64,000 nucleotides of DNA from Tenggerimyces flavus (lineage in GTDB: Bacteria; Actinomycetota; Actinomycetes; Propionibacteriales; Actinopolymorphaceae): positions 496,001-560,000 of the forward strand of contig NZ_JAFBCM010000001.1 of NCBI RefSeq assembly GCF_016907715.1, read 5' to 3'. Positions within the stretch are counted from its first letter, which is position 1, and each line of letters begins with the position of its first letter. The notes under the pieces were generated by a model. It had not been told where the DNA came from, searched no databases, and saw nothing but the letters and a program-made list of their open reading frames with translations. The position numbers and the translations under genes are program-made. Below, piece by piece: positions 32,753 to 41,194 of this stretch.

Positions 32753-35722
32753 TCAGGCGTCGCCTGCCTGCTGGGGGGCGAGGCCTGCGTGGTGGCCGAT
32801 GCGGGCGGCTTCCTCACGGCGCGCGACGCCGAGCTTGCGCAGGATGTTCGAGACGTGGACGCTCGCCGTCTTGGCCGAGATGAACATCGCCTCGGCGATC
32901 TGGGCGTTCGTCCGCCCGGCCGCCACCAGGGCCAGCACCTCGACCTCGCGCGGCGTCAGGCCCAGGTGGGCCGCGACGTCGGGCGTCGGGGCCGCCGGCT
33001 CCGCGCGGTCGAGGTCGACGCGTTGCCAGCGGGCCAGCAGCCGGATCTCCTCCAGCAACGGTTCCGCCCCCAGCTGCCGGGCCAACGAGCGGGCGCGGCG
33101 TAACGACACCACCGCCGCGTCCGACGATCCGCCCAGCGCGAAGACGGCCTCCGCCTCCCGCCAGGCCGCGTACGCCTCCGGGTACGGATGCCCTGCCAGG
33201 GCCCACGCAGCGGCGGCCTCGGCCCACGCCTGCGGGTCCGGCGAGCCTGACACCCGCGTACGTTCGGCCCGAGCCTGCGCGGCCACGGCGAGCGGCTCCG
33301 GCAGGGACCCCGCCCCCACGAACGGATCAGGCCGCATCAGAGCCGCCCGCCCAGCCAACAACCGCCCTGCCTCGAGCGCGCCAGAGGAAGCGCCCCGATC
33401 AGCCGCGTCCGCGTAAGCCCGCAACCCCAGCGCGACCAACGTCCCGGCGAAGCGCTCCTCGTCCGACCCCTCGACCAGCGCGAAACCCTCCTCCACCGCC
33501 AAGACGGCATCGGACGTACGCCCCTGCCACACCGCGAGCGACGCCTCCTCCTCGAGCAGCCCGCGCCGGTACGCGTCCGGTCCGCCGTGCGGCGGCAGCA
33601 GCCGGCGCAGCGCGGCCAACCGGTCGACCGCGACCGAGAACTCGCCCCGCGCCGTCGCCAACAGCGCACGCTGGTGCAGCACCGGGAAGGCCCGGATCCC
33701 CCGCGACCCCAACGCCTCCGCCTCGGCCAGCAGCACGCCCGCCTCGGACCACCGCCCGGCCTTGATCATCGACTCGGCCGCGTTCGCCTGCAGGAAGCTG
33801 CCGTCCTGCCGTTCCAGCCCCACCCGGCGCGCGTCCACGACCCCGGCGAGGCACACCTCGATCGACTCCTCGTACCGCCCCACGACGCCGAGGATGTGCC
33901 CGAGGTTGATCGACGCCGCCATCAGCTCGTCCGGGCTGTCCATCTCCCGCGCGATCCGCAGCGCGTCCCGCAGGTAGCCGACGCCCTCGTCGACGCGGCC
34001 CTGGTACACGGTCACGACGCCGAGCGCGTTCAACGCCCAGCCCTCGTCGCGCCGGGCGCCGACCGCGCGCGCCAGCGTGATCGCCTCACGGCTCGACTCG
34101 ACCGCCTCGTCGAGCCGGGACCAGGCCATCGCGAGCATCGCGAGGCCAGCGCGTACGCGGGCGCGTTCGGCCGTCGGCGGCTTCTCCGGCAGCAGGTCGA
34201 GCGCCCAGTCGTACGCGGCGTATGCCTGGTCGTAGTGGCCGGCGTAGAGCTGGTAGCCGCCGAGCCGTTCCGACAGCTGCGCCGCGCGGTACGGGTCCGC
34301 GAGCACGTCGACGCGGGCAATCGCCTCGCGGGACAGCTCGATCGCCTTGCCCTCCTCGCCGACCAGGTTCGCCGCCTGCGCCGCGTGCGCGAGCACGGTG
34401 ACGCGGTCGAGCGGGACGATGCGGTCGGCGTCAGGTACGCGGTCCCACAGCTCCAGCGCGCGGGTGAGTTGGTCGAGCGCGTTGCCGAACGCGTACACGC
34501 TCTCCGCCGTGAGCCCGGCCTCGACCGCGCTGCCGAGCGCGCGTTCGAGGTCGGCCGCGGCGTACCAGTGCTCGGCGATCTCCCCCGTCGTCGCCCACTG
34601 GTCGGCGGCGCTCAGCGCGGGCTCGTCGGTCAGCAGCTGGGCCAGGCTGCCGTGCAGGAGCTGCCGTTCCGCGGGGAGCAGGTCGTCGTACGCGACCTCG
34701 CGGTACAGCGCGTGCCGGAACTCGTACGACATCCCGACCGGCGTCAGGATCTGCGAGTCGACCGCTGTCCGGATCGCGTCCATCAGCGCCCGGTCGTCGA
34801 GGTCGGCGATGCGCGCGAGCAGCTGGTGCTGGACCTGGTGCCCCACGGCGGCGGCGATCTGGAGGACCTGGCGCACGTGCTCGGGCAGCGCGTTGAGCCG
34901 GCTCGCGAGCAGGTCACGCAGCGTCGGCGGCAGGCCGGCGTCCGGCGTGCCGGCGAACGGCAGCAGCGTCTCGCTGAACAGCGGGTTGCCCTCGGACCGG
35001 TCGTACACCGCGTCGATCACGTCGGCGTCGGCCGGCGCCGCGAGCAGGCCGGACAGCAGGGCGGCGGTCTCCGTACGGGACAGCCGCGGCAGCTCGATCT
35101 CCTCGACGTGCGGCAGCCGGCGGAGCTCGGCGAGCCAGTTGCGGAGCGGGTGCGCGCGGCCGAGCTCGTCGTTGCGGTACGTGAGGACGAGCAGCACGCG
35201 GCCCTCGGTCTGGCAGCGGGCGACGTACCCGAGCAGGTCGAGCGTCGACCGGTCCGCCCAGTGCAGGTCCTCGGCGACCAGGACGACGGGCTTGTCGGCG
35301 CCCAGCCTGGTCAGCAGCGCGAGCACGGACTCGTACAGCCGGGACTGAGCCGTCGGGCTGACCCGCGCCTCGAGGCCGGGGATGACCGCGGTCGCGTCCT
35401 GGTCGTCGGCGAGCAGCCGCGCGAGGTCCGCCGGCCAGTCGCCCGCGGACGAACGATGGAGGGCGCGCAGCGCCTGGATGATCGGGGCGTACGGCACACC
35501 GCCACCGCCCAAGGGCAGGCAGCCGCCTACGAGGGCCTGGACCTCAGCTTTCGCTGGGTCGGCCAACAGCTCGGAGACAAGCCTGGTCTTGCCTACGCCC
35601 GCCTCGCCGGCGACGACAACCGTCGACGGCGTACCTTCTGCAGCCCGCCCGCATGCCCACCGCAGCACTTCCAGTTGAGCCTGTCGACCGACGAACGGCG
35701 ACGGCCCTTCCGGGACTGCCAC
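32753..35722 (-). CDS. LAL-type LuxR family regulator with AAA ATPase domain
   Basis: A 989-residue transcriptional regulator. Residues 9-330 form an AAA/STAND ATPase: Walker A VVVAGEAGVGKT (K45) and Walker B VVLVAEDLHWAD (about 147-158). The middle (about 380-880) is a long array of helical TPR-like repeats that probably binds a signal or partner. The C-terminus has a LuxR helix-turn-helix (LTPREVEVLALVAAGRTNAQ; AEAMFISAKTASVHVSNIL). Starts at GTG 35722, with CATAAT 6 nt upstream, so a leaderless transcript is likely. Such LALs often activate secreted-enzyme or secondary metabolite genes; the target here is unknown. Confidence 0.9.
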   Translation of the reverse strand: MAVPEGPSPFVGRQAQLEVLRWACGRAAEGTPSTVVVAGEAGVGKTRLVSELLADPAKAEVQALVGGCLPLGGGGVPYAPIIQALRALHRSSAGDWPADLARLLADDQDATAVIPGLEARVSPTAQSRLYESVLALLTRLGADKPVVLVAEDLHWADRSTLDLLGYVARCQTEGRVLLVLTYRNDELGRAHPLRNWLAELRRLPHVEEIELPRLSRTETAALLSGLLAAPADADVIDAVYDRSEGNPLFSETLLPFAGTPDAGLPPTLRDLLASRLNALPEHVRQVLQIAAAVGHQVQHQLLARIADLDDRALMDAIRTAVDSQILTPVGMSYEFRHALYREVAYDDLLPAERQLLHGSLAQLLTDEPALSAADQWATTGEIAEHWYAAADLERALGSAVEAGLTAESVYAFGNALDQLTRALELWDRVPDADRIVPLDRVTVLAHAAQAANLVGEEGKAIELSREAIARVDVLADPYRAAQLSERLGGYQLYAGHYDQAYAAYDWALDLLPEKPPTAERARVRAGLAMLAMAWSRLDEAVESSREAITLARAVGARRDEGWALNALGVVTVYQGRVDEGVGYLRDALRIAREMDSPDELMAASINLGHILGVVGRYEESIEVCLAGVVDARRVGLERQDGSFLQANAAESMIKAGRWSEAGVLLAEAEALGSRGIRAFPVLHQRALLATARGEFSVAVDRLAALRRLLPPHGGPDAYRRGLLEEEASLAVWQGRTSDAVLAVEEGFALVEGSDEERFAGTLVALGLRAYADAADRGASSGALEAGRLLAGRAALMRPDPFVGAGSLPEPLAVAAQARAERTRVSGSPDPQAWAEAAAAWALAGHPYPEAYAAWREAEAVFALGGSSDAAVVSLRRARSLARQLGAEPLLEEIRLLARWQRVDLDRAEPAAPTPDVAAHLGLTPREVEVLALVAAGRTNAQIAEAMFISAKTASVHVSNILRKLGVARREEAARIGHHAGLAPQQAGDA

Positions 35723-35885
35723 GTGTCGATTATGCCTGCAATTCGTGCTGGCGGCCTACGAATAAGGCGATGGCGGCGTGATCTAAGGCACTGCGCCTCA
35801 TGTGGGGGTGGGTGCGGCCTTCCTAGGTTGATGAGTGCCGGGTGAACCGCTCGGCGACACGATCTTCGAAGGGGAGGAAACCACC

Positions 35886-36698
35886 GTGGTTTCTCAGGTT
35901 GGGCTGTTTCGGCGGGTCATTCGGCCGGCCGTGGGGGCGGCGGCGGTTGCCGCGCTTGCTCTGGTGACCATCGGCGGCGCTCAGGCCGCGGTGATTCCGG
36001 GAACGCCGGGTCAGGACGTCCACAAGGGCCTGGACACCGACAACGCTCAGAACACGTTCATCCAGCCGCCCGGCGTGGCGGCCAAGCAGCACCTGGACAA
36101 CACCGACGTGGTGTTCGGGCGCGGGTCGAACGACCTGCTGATCGGCAAGCTCGGCAGCGACGTGCTGGTCGGCAACGAGGGGCACGACATCCTGATCGGC
36201 GGCCGGGAGAACTTCACCGCGCCGAACAGCGACGTCCTGATCGGCGACACCGGCAGCGACATCAACATCTGGGCGCCGGGCGACGGCAGCGAGGTCTTCG
36301 TGGGCGATGAGGACGCGAACCGCAAGGACAAGGACTCGATGATCTTCGCGCCGTTCGTTCTCGGCAACAACGGGTTCGACCCGAAGCTCGTCTACGCGTA
36401 CGGCCGCACGATCCCGCGCGTCGACATCAGCAAGAAGCCGCAGTTCAGCTGCAAGATCGAGCGGATCCCGGCGGCGCAGAAGGACGGCGCTCAGTTCGTG
36501 GTGCGGTTCTCGGCCAACGGCAACCTCGCGGTGACCGTACGGCAGAAGGACGTCGAGCAGGTGTTCTGCCCGTCGCCGACGCTGGGCAAGGTGAAGTTCG
36601 CCTACCTCGACGGCCCGCATCCGACGACGTTCAAGGAGATCTGGATCAAGGACATCGGCAAGAACACGCTCGGGGCGATTCTCGCTCCGCCTGCCTAG
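35886..36698 (+). CDS. Secreted protein with RTX-like calcium-binding repeats
   Basis: A 270-residue exported protein. The signal peptide (about 1-35) ends TIGGAQAAV. Residues about 75-130 have G-x-x-x-D-x-L-x-G style repeats (FGRGSNDLLIGKLGSDVLVG, HDILIGG, SDVLIGDTGSD), the nonapeptide pattern that folds around calcium. The C-terminal half has two Cys (SCKIERIP, VFCPSP) likely in a disulfide. GTG 35886 is preceded by AGGGGAGG. No catalytic domain is evident; it may be a surface or matrix protein. It is divergent from the LAL regulator, a plausible controller. Confidence 0.72.
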   Translation: MVSQVGLFRRVIRPAVGAAAVAALALVTIGGAQAAVIPGTPGQDVHKGLDTDNAQNTFIQPPGVAAKQHLDNTDVVFGRGSNDLLIGKLGSDVLVGNEGHDILIGGRENFTAPNSDVLIGDTGSDINIWAPGDGSEVFVGDEDANRKDKDSMIFAPFVLGNNGFDPKLVYAYGRTIPRVDISKKPQFSCKIERIPAAQKDGAQFVVRFSANGNLAVTVRQKDVEQVFCPSPTLGKVKFAYLDGPHPTTFKEIWIKDIGKNTLGAILAPPA

Positions 36699-36711
36699 TC
36701 CCAGCCCGCCG

Positions 36712-36894
36712 ATGGCCATGAACGTCTACCACTGCGATCGATGTGACGAGGTCTACGCGATCGTCATACCGATCGCGGTGGGAGCGATGAGCGAGAAGCG
36801 GCGGCTCGAGGTCGATCAGGAGATCGAACAACGCCTGGCTGCTCACTTGGTCGCTCGCCACGCCGACGACCTGGAGCTGGAGGAGCGGGAGTAG
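36712..36894 (+). CDS. Small CxxC protein (60 aa)
   Basis: A 60-residue ORF beginning MAMNVYHCDRCDEVYAIVIP: one CxxC knuckle near the start, then a Glu/Arg-rich helix (EKRRLEVDQEIEQRL) with H-x3-H (HLVARHADDLE). The spacing could bind one zinc. It lies 13 bp after the RTX-like gene. No strong ribosome site is visible, and an ATG two codons later is an alternative. Unknown function; moderate doubt that it is translated. Confidence 0.45.
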   Translation: MAMNVYHCDRCDEVYAIVIPIAVGAMSEKRRLEVDQEIEQRLAAHLVARHADDLELEERE

Positions 36895-36970
36895 TCCCGG
36901 GGGTCCGCAACCAGCTTCGGCAACGGGGAATCACGGGGGGAACGGCCACGGGGGTGGCAAGTAAGGGGGG

Positions 36971-37016
36971 AGATCAACGTCGGTGTCGCAGGCCGCGACG
37001 ACACCGACGTTGATCT
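36971..37016. terminator. 18-bp perfect hairpin between convergent genes
   Basis: AGATCAACGTCGGTGTCG (36971-36988) and its exact complement (36999-37016) flank a 10-nt loop. It lies between the small CxxC gene and the convergent sugar-transferase gene, so a bidirectional terminator is likely. Confidence 0.75.
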
Positions 37017-37035
37017 GTTTGTGCCCCCAGGGCGC

Positions 37036-38568
37036 CTAGTAGGCCCCGTCGCGAGCCAGCACGGCGCGGACGGTCTTGAAGAGGATCACGATGTCGGTCG
37101 AGAGCGACCAGTTCTCCACGTAGTACAGGTCGAGGCGGACCGAGTCCTCCCAGGACAGGTTCGACCGGCCGGACACCTGCCACAGACCGGTGATCCCCGG
37201 CTTCACCAACAGCCGCCGGCGGACGTCGTCGCCGTACTGCTGGACCTCCGACGGCAACGGGGGCCGCGGGCCGACCAGGCTCATCTCGCCGCGCAGCACG
37301 TTGAACAGCTGCGGCAGCTCGTCCAGCGACAGCCGCCGGATGATCTTCCCGACGCGCGTCACCCGCGGGTCGTCCTTGATCTTGAACAGCACGCCGTCGT
37401 GCTCGTTCTCCTCCTGCAGCTTGGCGAGCTTCGCCTCGGCGTCGACCACCATCGAACGGAACTTGAAGCACGGGAACTCCTTCCCGTGCACCCCCACCCG
37501 CGTCTGCCGGAACAGCACCGGCCCGCGGTCCCCGACCTTGATCGCGACCGCGATCAGGATCAGCAGCGGCAGCGCGATCAGCGTCAGGATCGAGCCGGCG
37601 ACCCAGTCCGACGCCGCCTTCACCAGCCGGCGGGCGCCGACGAAGTCGGGCTCCTCGACGTGCAGCAAGGGCAGCCCCGCCATCGGGCGTACATGGATGC
37701 GCGGCCCCGCGACGTCGGTCAAAGCCGGCGACACGACCAGATCGACGCCAGCGCCCTCCAGCGACCAGGACATCCGGCGCAACAGCCGCGACGAACGGCC
37801 GGGCAGACCAGAAACGACCACGGTGTCGGCACCCGACGCCGCGACCGCGGCGGCTACGTCGTCGAGCGCGCCGAGGATCGGCAACCCGCCTTGGCGCAGG
37901 TCGTCGCCCGGCTCCTTGGACAGGTGCGGGATGCAGGCGCCGACGACCTGGAAGCCCATCCGCGGCTCGCGCTGGATGACCTCGAGCGTCTCGCCGACCT
38001 GCGCCGGCATGCCGACGAGCAGGACCCTGTGGGTGAGGTGGCCGCGCTTGCGCTGCCGGTGCAGCCAGCGGCGCGTGACGTACCGGCCGATCAGCAGCAA
38101 CAGCGTCCCGAGCGGGAACGCGACCGCGACGAAGCCGCGGGCGAGCTCGATCTTGGCCAGGTAACAGACGATCGCGACCAGGCCGGCGGCGAGCACGCTG
38201 GCACTGACGATGCGCTTGAACTCGTCAGCGCCGGCGCCGAAGATCCGCGGTGAATAGCCACCGCGAGCGGCGATCACGCCCAGCCAGAAGACGGCGAGGA
38301 CGACGGCGACGACGGAGTACGGCACGCCGCCCAGCGCGCTGCCGCGCCAGGCACCGGCGATCTCGTTCTCGTTCGGGCCGAACCGCAGCGCCTGAGCGGC
38401 GATGACGGCGATCCCGATCAGCGCGAGGTCGAGGACGGCGACGCCGCCCGCGAACCAGGCCATGCCGTGCGCCGGCTTGAGCTGCTTGGGTCGTGGGGCG
38501 GGCGTGCCGGGTAGGGGTGAGGCCGGGCTGGCAGCCCGGTCGTCTTCCAGATCCCTCAGCGTTACCAC
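37036..38568 (-). CDS. Polyprenyl-phosphate sugar-1-phosphate transferase (WbaP/WcaJ type)
   Basis: A membrane enzyme of about 510 residues that starts lipid-linked repeat synthesis by moving a sugar-1-phosphate onto undecaprenyl phosphate. Four N-terminal helices, a Rossmann-like middle (HRVLLVGMPAQVGETLEVI), then a re-entrant helix (DWVAGSILTLIALPLLILIA) and the catalytic block: FRQTRVGVHGKEFPCFKFRS, DDPRVTRVGKIIRR, LDELPQLFNVLRGEMSLVGP and KPGITGLWQVSGRS. GTG 38568 is my best start; in-frame ATGs further up are possible. It is monocistronic and probably serves the polymer locus 15 kb away. It ends at the 36971-37016 hairpin. Confidence 0.87.
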   Translation of the reverse strand: MVTLRDLEDDRAASPASPLPGTPAPRPKQLKPAHGMAWFAGGVAVLDLALIGIAVIAAQALRFGPNENEIAGAWRGSALGGVPYSVVAVVLAVFWLGVIAARGGYSPRIFGAGADEFKRIVSASVLAAGLVAIVCYLAKIELARGFVAVAFPLGTLLLLIGRYVTRRWLHRQRKRGHLTHRVLLVGMPAQVGETLEVIQREPRMGFQVVGACIPHLSKEPGDDLRQGGLPILGALDDVAAAVAASGADTVVVSGLPGRSSRLLRRMSWSLEGAGVDLVVSPALTDVAGPRIHVRPMAGLPLLHVEEPDFVGARRLVKAASDWVAGSILTLIALPLLILIAVAIKVGDRGPVLFRQTRVGVHGKEFPCFKFRSMVVDAEAKLAKLQEENEHDGVLFKIKDDPRVTRVGKIIRRLSLDELPQLFNVLRGEMSLVGPRPPLPSEVQQYGDDVRRRLLVKPGITGLWQVSGRSNLSWEDSVRLDLYYVENWSLSTDIVILFKTVRAVLARDGAY

Positions 38569-38738
38569 GTGACACCCCGACAGTCGCCCTGAACGGCCCT
38601 GAACAGCGCGGCCCAGCATAGGGCCGAATCCGCCCATCACCGAACGGACCCCTGGGTTATCCACAGGCCCGGAGAAGGGCGACGTCCCCGCACCGGACCG
38701 GTGCGGGGACGTCCTGCCTGCCTGCCGTCAGCTGGAAA

Positions 38739-39050
38739 TCAGCTGATCGCCAACTCCACGTTCGCCACCTTGCCGAGCTCCGCGACCACGGCGGAGTCCG
38801 CCGGCGAGGCCTTCGGAGCGAGCGCCCGTACGGTCCACGTGCCAGGCGCGGCGAAGAAGCGGAACTCGCCGCCGTCGTTCGTCGGAACCTCGGCCGCGAA
38901 CTCGCCCGAGCCGTCCAGCAGCCGGACGTACGCGTTCGGCACGGGGACCGAGTCACGCCGTACGACGCCCTGGATCACGGCCTGCGAGTCCACGTCCACA
39001 CCCTTCAGCGAGGCCCCACCCACGGGGGCCGCGCAACCGTCAGCGGTCAT
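38739..39050 (-). CDS. DUF1416 protein (SseC-like)
   Basis: A 103-residue protein, MTADGCAAPVGGASLKGVDV..., with a carboxypeptidase-regulatory-like beta-sandwich (IQGVVRRDSVPVPNAYVRLL; GEFRFFAAPGTWTVRAL). It corresponds to the SseC proteins that follow a CysA-type sulfurtransferase in mycobacteria and streptomycetes. ATGA overlap with the upstream sulfurtransferase shows coupling. Precise role unknown; thought to accompany thiosulfate or sulfur-carrier metabolism. Cys6 is conserved in position near the N-terminus. Confidence 0.82.
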   Translation of the reverse strand: MTADGCAAPVGGASLKGVDVDSQAVIQGVVRRDSVPVPNAYVRLLDGSGEFAAEVPTNDGGEFRFFAAPGTWTVRALAPKASPADSAVVAELGKVANVELAIS

Positions 39051-39898
39051 GAGGCGGCTCCCGGCTCGTCGCCCAGCACGACCGGCACGCCCACGAGCGA
39101 GCCGTACTCGGTCCAGCTGCCGTCGTAGTTCTTCACGTTCGGCTGGTCGAGCAGCTCGTGCAGCACGAACCAGGTGTGCGACGACCGCTCGCCGATCCGG
39201 CAGTAGGCGATGGTGTCCTTGTCGAAGTCCACGCCCGCGTCGCCGTAGATCGTGCGCAGGTCGTCGTCGGAACGGAAGGTGCCGTCCTCGTTCGCCGCCT
39301 TGCTCCACGGCACGCTCACCGCGGTCGGGATGTGGCCGGGGCGCTGTGCGGACTCCTGCGGGAGGTGCGCCGGAGCGAGCAGGCGACCGGCGTACTCGTC
39401 GGGCGACCGGACGTCGACCAGGTTGCGCTGGCCGATCGCGTCGACGACCTCGTCGCGGAACGCGCGGATCGCGAGGTCCGGGTCCTGCGCGGTGTAGTTG
39501 GTCGCCGCGCGCTGCGGGATGTCCTCGACCAGCTCGCGGCTGTCGAGCTCCCACTTCTTGCGGCCGCCGTCGAGCAGCTTGGCGTCCTGGTGGCCGTACA
39601 GCTTGAAGTACCAGTACGCGTACGCCGCGAACCAGTTGTTGTTGCCGCCGTACAGGATCACCGTGTCGTCAGGGCTCACCCCGCGCTGCGACAGCAAGGC
39701 CTCGAACTGCTCCTTGTTGACGAAGTCGCGGCGGACCTGGTCCTGCAGGTCCTTCTTCCAGTCGAGCTTGATCGCACCCTTGATATGGCCCTTGTCGTAC
39801 GAGGTCGTGTCCTCGTCGACCTCGACCAGCACGACCTTCGGGTCGTCCAGGCGCTCTTCCACCCAGTCGGCGGAGACGAGTGTGGCGTCACGGCTCAT
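39047..39898 (-). CDS. Thiosulfate sulfurtransferase (two-domain rhodanese, CysA/SseA-like)
   Basis: A 283-residue enzyme with an inactive N-terminal rhodanese domain (VVLVEVDEDTTSYDKGHIKG) and an active C-terminal one whose loop is AYCRIGERSSHTW with Cys233 as the persulfide carrier. CRIGERS is the active loop type of actinobacterial CysA2/CysA3. It transfers sulfane sulfur from thiosulfate or similar donors to thiophilic acceptors. It overlaps both neighbours by 4 bp and is the centre of the DUF4395-rhodanese-DUF1416 operon, which is headed by a cysteine-rich leader peptide. Confidence 0.9.
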   Translation of the reverse strand: MSRDATLVSADWVEERLDDPKVVLVEVDEDTTSYDKGHIKGAIKLDWKKDLQDQVRRDFVNKEQFEALLSQRGVSPDDTVILYGGNNNWFAAYAYWYFKLYGHQDAKLLDGGRKKWELDSRELVEDIPQRAATNYTAQDPDLAIRAFRDEVVDAIGQRNLVDVRSPDEYAGRLLAPAHLPQESAQRPGHIPTAVSVPWSKAANEDGTFRSDDDLRTIYGDAGVDFDKDTIAYCRIGERSSHTWFVLHELLDQPNVKNYDGSWTEYGSLVGVPVVLGDEPGAAS

Positions 39899-40377
39899 GC
39901 GGAGACCTCCTTGCTTGGCGACGAATGCAGAACGCGGCGGGCGAGCAGGTAGATCTCGCAGCCGAGGCAGAACCCGAACGCCGCCTGCAGGAACGCGGCG
40001 ACGAGGGCGAGACCGATCACGACCGCTCCGACAACGGTCGCTCCGGACAGATAGGCCACGAGGCCGACGATGGCGAAGGCCAGCCCGAGCGTCTGCGCGA
40101 ACCTCGGCGGGGCCTCCTCCTCGAGCTCACGTGGAGGTTGCAGGCGGGGCCTGATCAGGCCGGCGTAGAGCAGGCCGTATGGGGAGTTCTTGGGGCCGAG
40201 GAACGCGCCGGCGGCGAACACCAGCGCCTGCAGGGCGAGGATGATCGGGCTGGCGGTGATCAGCACGACCGCGAGCACGACGACGGTGATGCCGGCGGCG
40301 AACCGGGGACCGCGGGGGTCGAGCTTCCCCTTGGCGGTGATCGCCGGGGTGGTGCTGGTGCTCGTCTGTTCGGACAT
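39895..40377 (-). CDS. DUF4395 membrane protein
   Basis: A 160-residue membrane protein with four hydrophobic segments (GITVVVLAVVLITASPIILA; LGLAFAIVGLVAYL; VVGAVVIGLALVAAFLQ) and a terminal FCLGCEIYLL in which the two Cys, three residues apart, sit at the membrane face. DUF4395 proteins regularly precede thioredoxin or rhodanese genes and may handle sulfur or redox equivalents at the membrane. ATG 40377 has AGGAGAG 5 nt upstream. That ribosome site is the likely target of the leader/attenuator described at 40378-40595. Confidence 0.82.
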   Translation of the reverse strand: MSEQTSTSTTPAITAKGKLDPRGPRFAAGITVVVLAVVLITASPIILALQALVFAAGAFLGPKNSPYGLLYAGLIRPRLQPPRELEEEAPPRFAQTLGLAFAIVGLVAYLSGATVVGAVVIGLALVAAFLQAAFGFCLGCEIYLLARRVLHSSPSKEVSA

Positions 40378-40380
40378 GGC

Positions 40381-40486
40381 TCTCCTGACGACTGCGGGCA
40401 GGGGAAAGCGCGCGCTTTCTGGCGGGAAGCGCGGGAGACGGCCGAACTTTGTGCTTGGTGCTTAGCGCAGCGGCGCTGGCCGTCCC
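40381..40486 (-). promoter_or_regulatory. Putative translational attenuator between Cys leader and DUF4395
   Basis: Two mutually exclusive pairings are possible on the minus strand. GACGGCC directly after the leader stop (within 40478-40486) can pair with GGCCGTC (within 40433-40443). If that is prevented, TCTCC (40434-40438) from the same segment can pair with GGAGA of the DUF4395 ribosome site (40381-40385), brought close by the 16-bp palindrome GAAAGCGCGCGCTTTC (40404-40419). Stalling at the leader Cys codons would leave the first pairing free to form and expose the ribosome site. The folding logic is inference. Confidence 0.5.
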
Positions 40487-40487
40487 G

Positions 40488-40595
40488 TCAGAAGGGGCGA
40501 CACAGGCAGGTGGCCGTGCGGCAGTTGTCGACCGCACGCCGCTTGGTCAGGAGGAACGTCCGGAACACCGGGCGCCCTGAAGTCGTACGCAGCAC
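40488..40595 (-). CDS. Cys-rich leaderless leader peptide (35 aa)
   Basis: GTG 40595 starts a 35-codon ORF ending LTKRRAVDNCRTATCLCRPF, with three Cys codons among the last eleven. The -10 box TAGCCT lies 7 nt before the GTG, so the transcript is leaderless. The RR-VD-x-CR pattern near the end matches the small leader peptides that precede sulfur genes in actinomycetes, and in mycobacteria a leaderless Cys-rich upstream ORF controls this same DUF4395/sulfurtransferase operon by cysteine-responsive attenuation. The stop is 110 nt upstream of the DUF4395 start. Expected role: sensing charged tRNA-Cys. Confidence 0.8.
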   Translation of the reverse strand: MLRTTSGRPVFRTFLLTKRRAVDNCRTATCLCRPF

Positions 40596-40602
40596 GTTGT
40601 CC

Positions 40603-40631
40603 AGGCTACGGACAGCACGCCACGGTGTCAC
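40603..40631 (-). promoter_or_regulatory. Promoter of the leader-sulfurtransferase operon
   Basis: On the minus strand GTGACA (40626-40631) and TAGCCT (40603-40608) are spaced 17 nt, a good -35/-10 pair for the main sigma factor. The -10 is followed by 7 nt and then the GTG of the leader peptide. Confidence 0.65.
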
Positions 40632-40703
40632 GGCTGTCTCACTGGATGGGACGCCGTCTCGGATCCTGGTCGCTTGGCACCTCTGTGGTTGGGCCGGCTG
40701 TCC

Positions 40704-40824
40704 GTGATCATGTACGTGATCATGAAGGGAAACCGGCGTATACGAATGGTTTGTCTTCATGATCACGTTCATGATCACCGCCGGGGTGGGTGGGGCGGGT
40801 TGGATGAAGGTGCCCTTCATCCAA
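40704..40824. repeat. Two inverted repeats (TGATCATG-rich, and TTGGATGAAGG)
   Basis: A 23-nt arm at 40704-40726 pairs with 40756-40778 with one mismatch; each arm itself repeats GTGATCATG. A second hairpin, TTGGATGAAGG (40800-40810) with CCTTCATCCAA (40814-40824), follows. TGATCAT recalls the AATGATCATGT family elsewhere in the window but the arrangement differs. No gene is apparent here. Confidence 0.6.
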
Positions 40825-40885
40825 TGCCGGTCTCTTCTTGGCGAAGCTCTTCTGGTTCTGGTGCTGTCTTGGTGCGGTCCTCGAT

Positions 40886-41165
40886 GAGAGCTCTTCTTGG
40901 GGTCGGTGCTCTTCGGGGACTGTGGCGGCGGTCGATGGTGGTGGCCGGTCCGGGGCGCGTCAAGGGCGTCGCGGCGGCTTCGCAGAGGGGCGACGTCGCT
41001 TCGCGACCGCGTTGCGGCACTTGACTCGCCCCAGCCCGGCCACCTGTTTTTCACGCGCCGCCCCTGCCCCCCGGAACAGGTGTCCCGGGGGAGGTTCCTT
41101 GTTGCTGGGGTTTGTTGCCGTGCTCGCGTTGCTTGTTGGGGGTCCCACCGGCTTCTTGTGGTTTC
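40886..41165 (+). repeat. Dispersed complex repeat, copy B (about 280 bp)
   Basis: Aligns by eye with copy A at 28728-29105 in the same orientation, with shared blocks such as CGGGGACTGTGGCGGCG, GGTGGCCGGTCCGGGGCGC, GACGTCGCTTCGCGACCGCG and CCGGAACAGGTGTCCCGG. GGTGGCCGG and CCCGGCCACC again bracket the first part. Copy A has extra bases in the middle. Both copies lie next to the 3' end of a minus-strand gene. Confidence 0.7.
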
Positions 41166-41194
41166 GATGAAGCCGGGTGGTTCCGTCCCCGCTG

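Noticed and set aside
36971-37016. Riboswitch ahead of the sugar transferase
   Set aside because: The hairpin lies beyond the 3' ends of both convergent genes, not in a 5' leader.
40488-41054. Reading the Cys leader as the end of a 188-residue protein
   Set aside because: The upstream part crosses inverted repeats and the promoter, and lacks coding character; the GTG at 40595 with a -10 box 7 nt away explains the start better.
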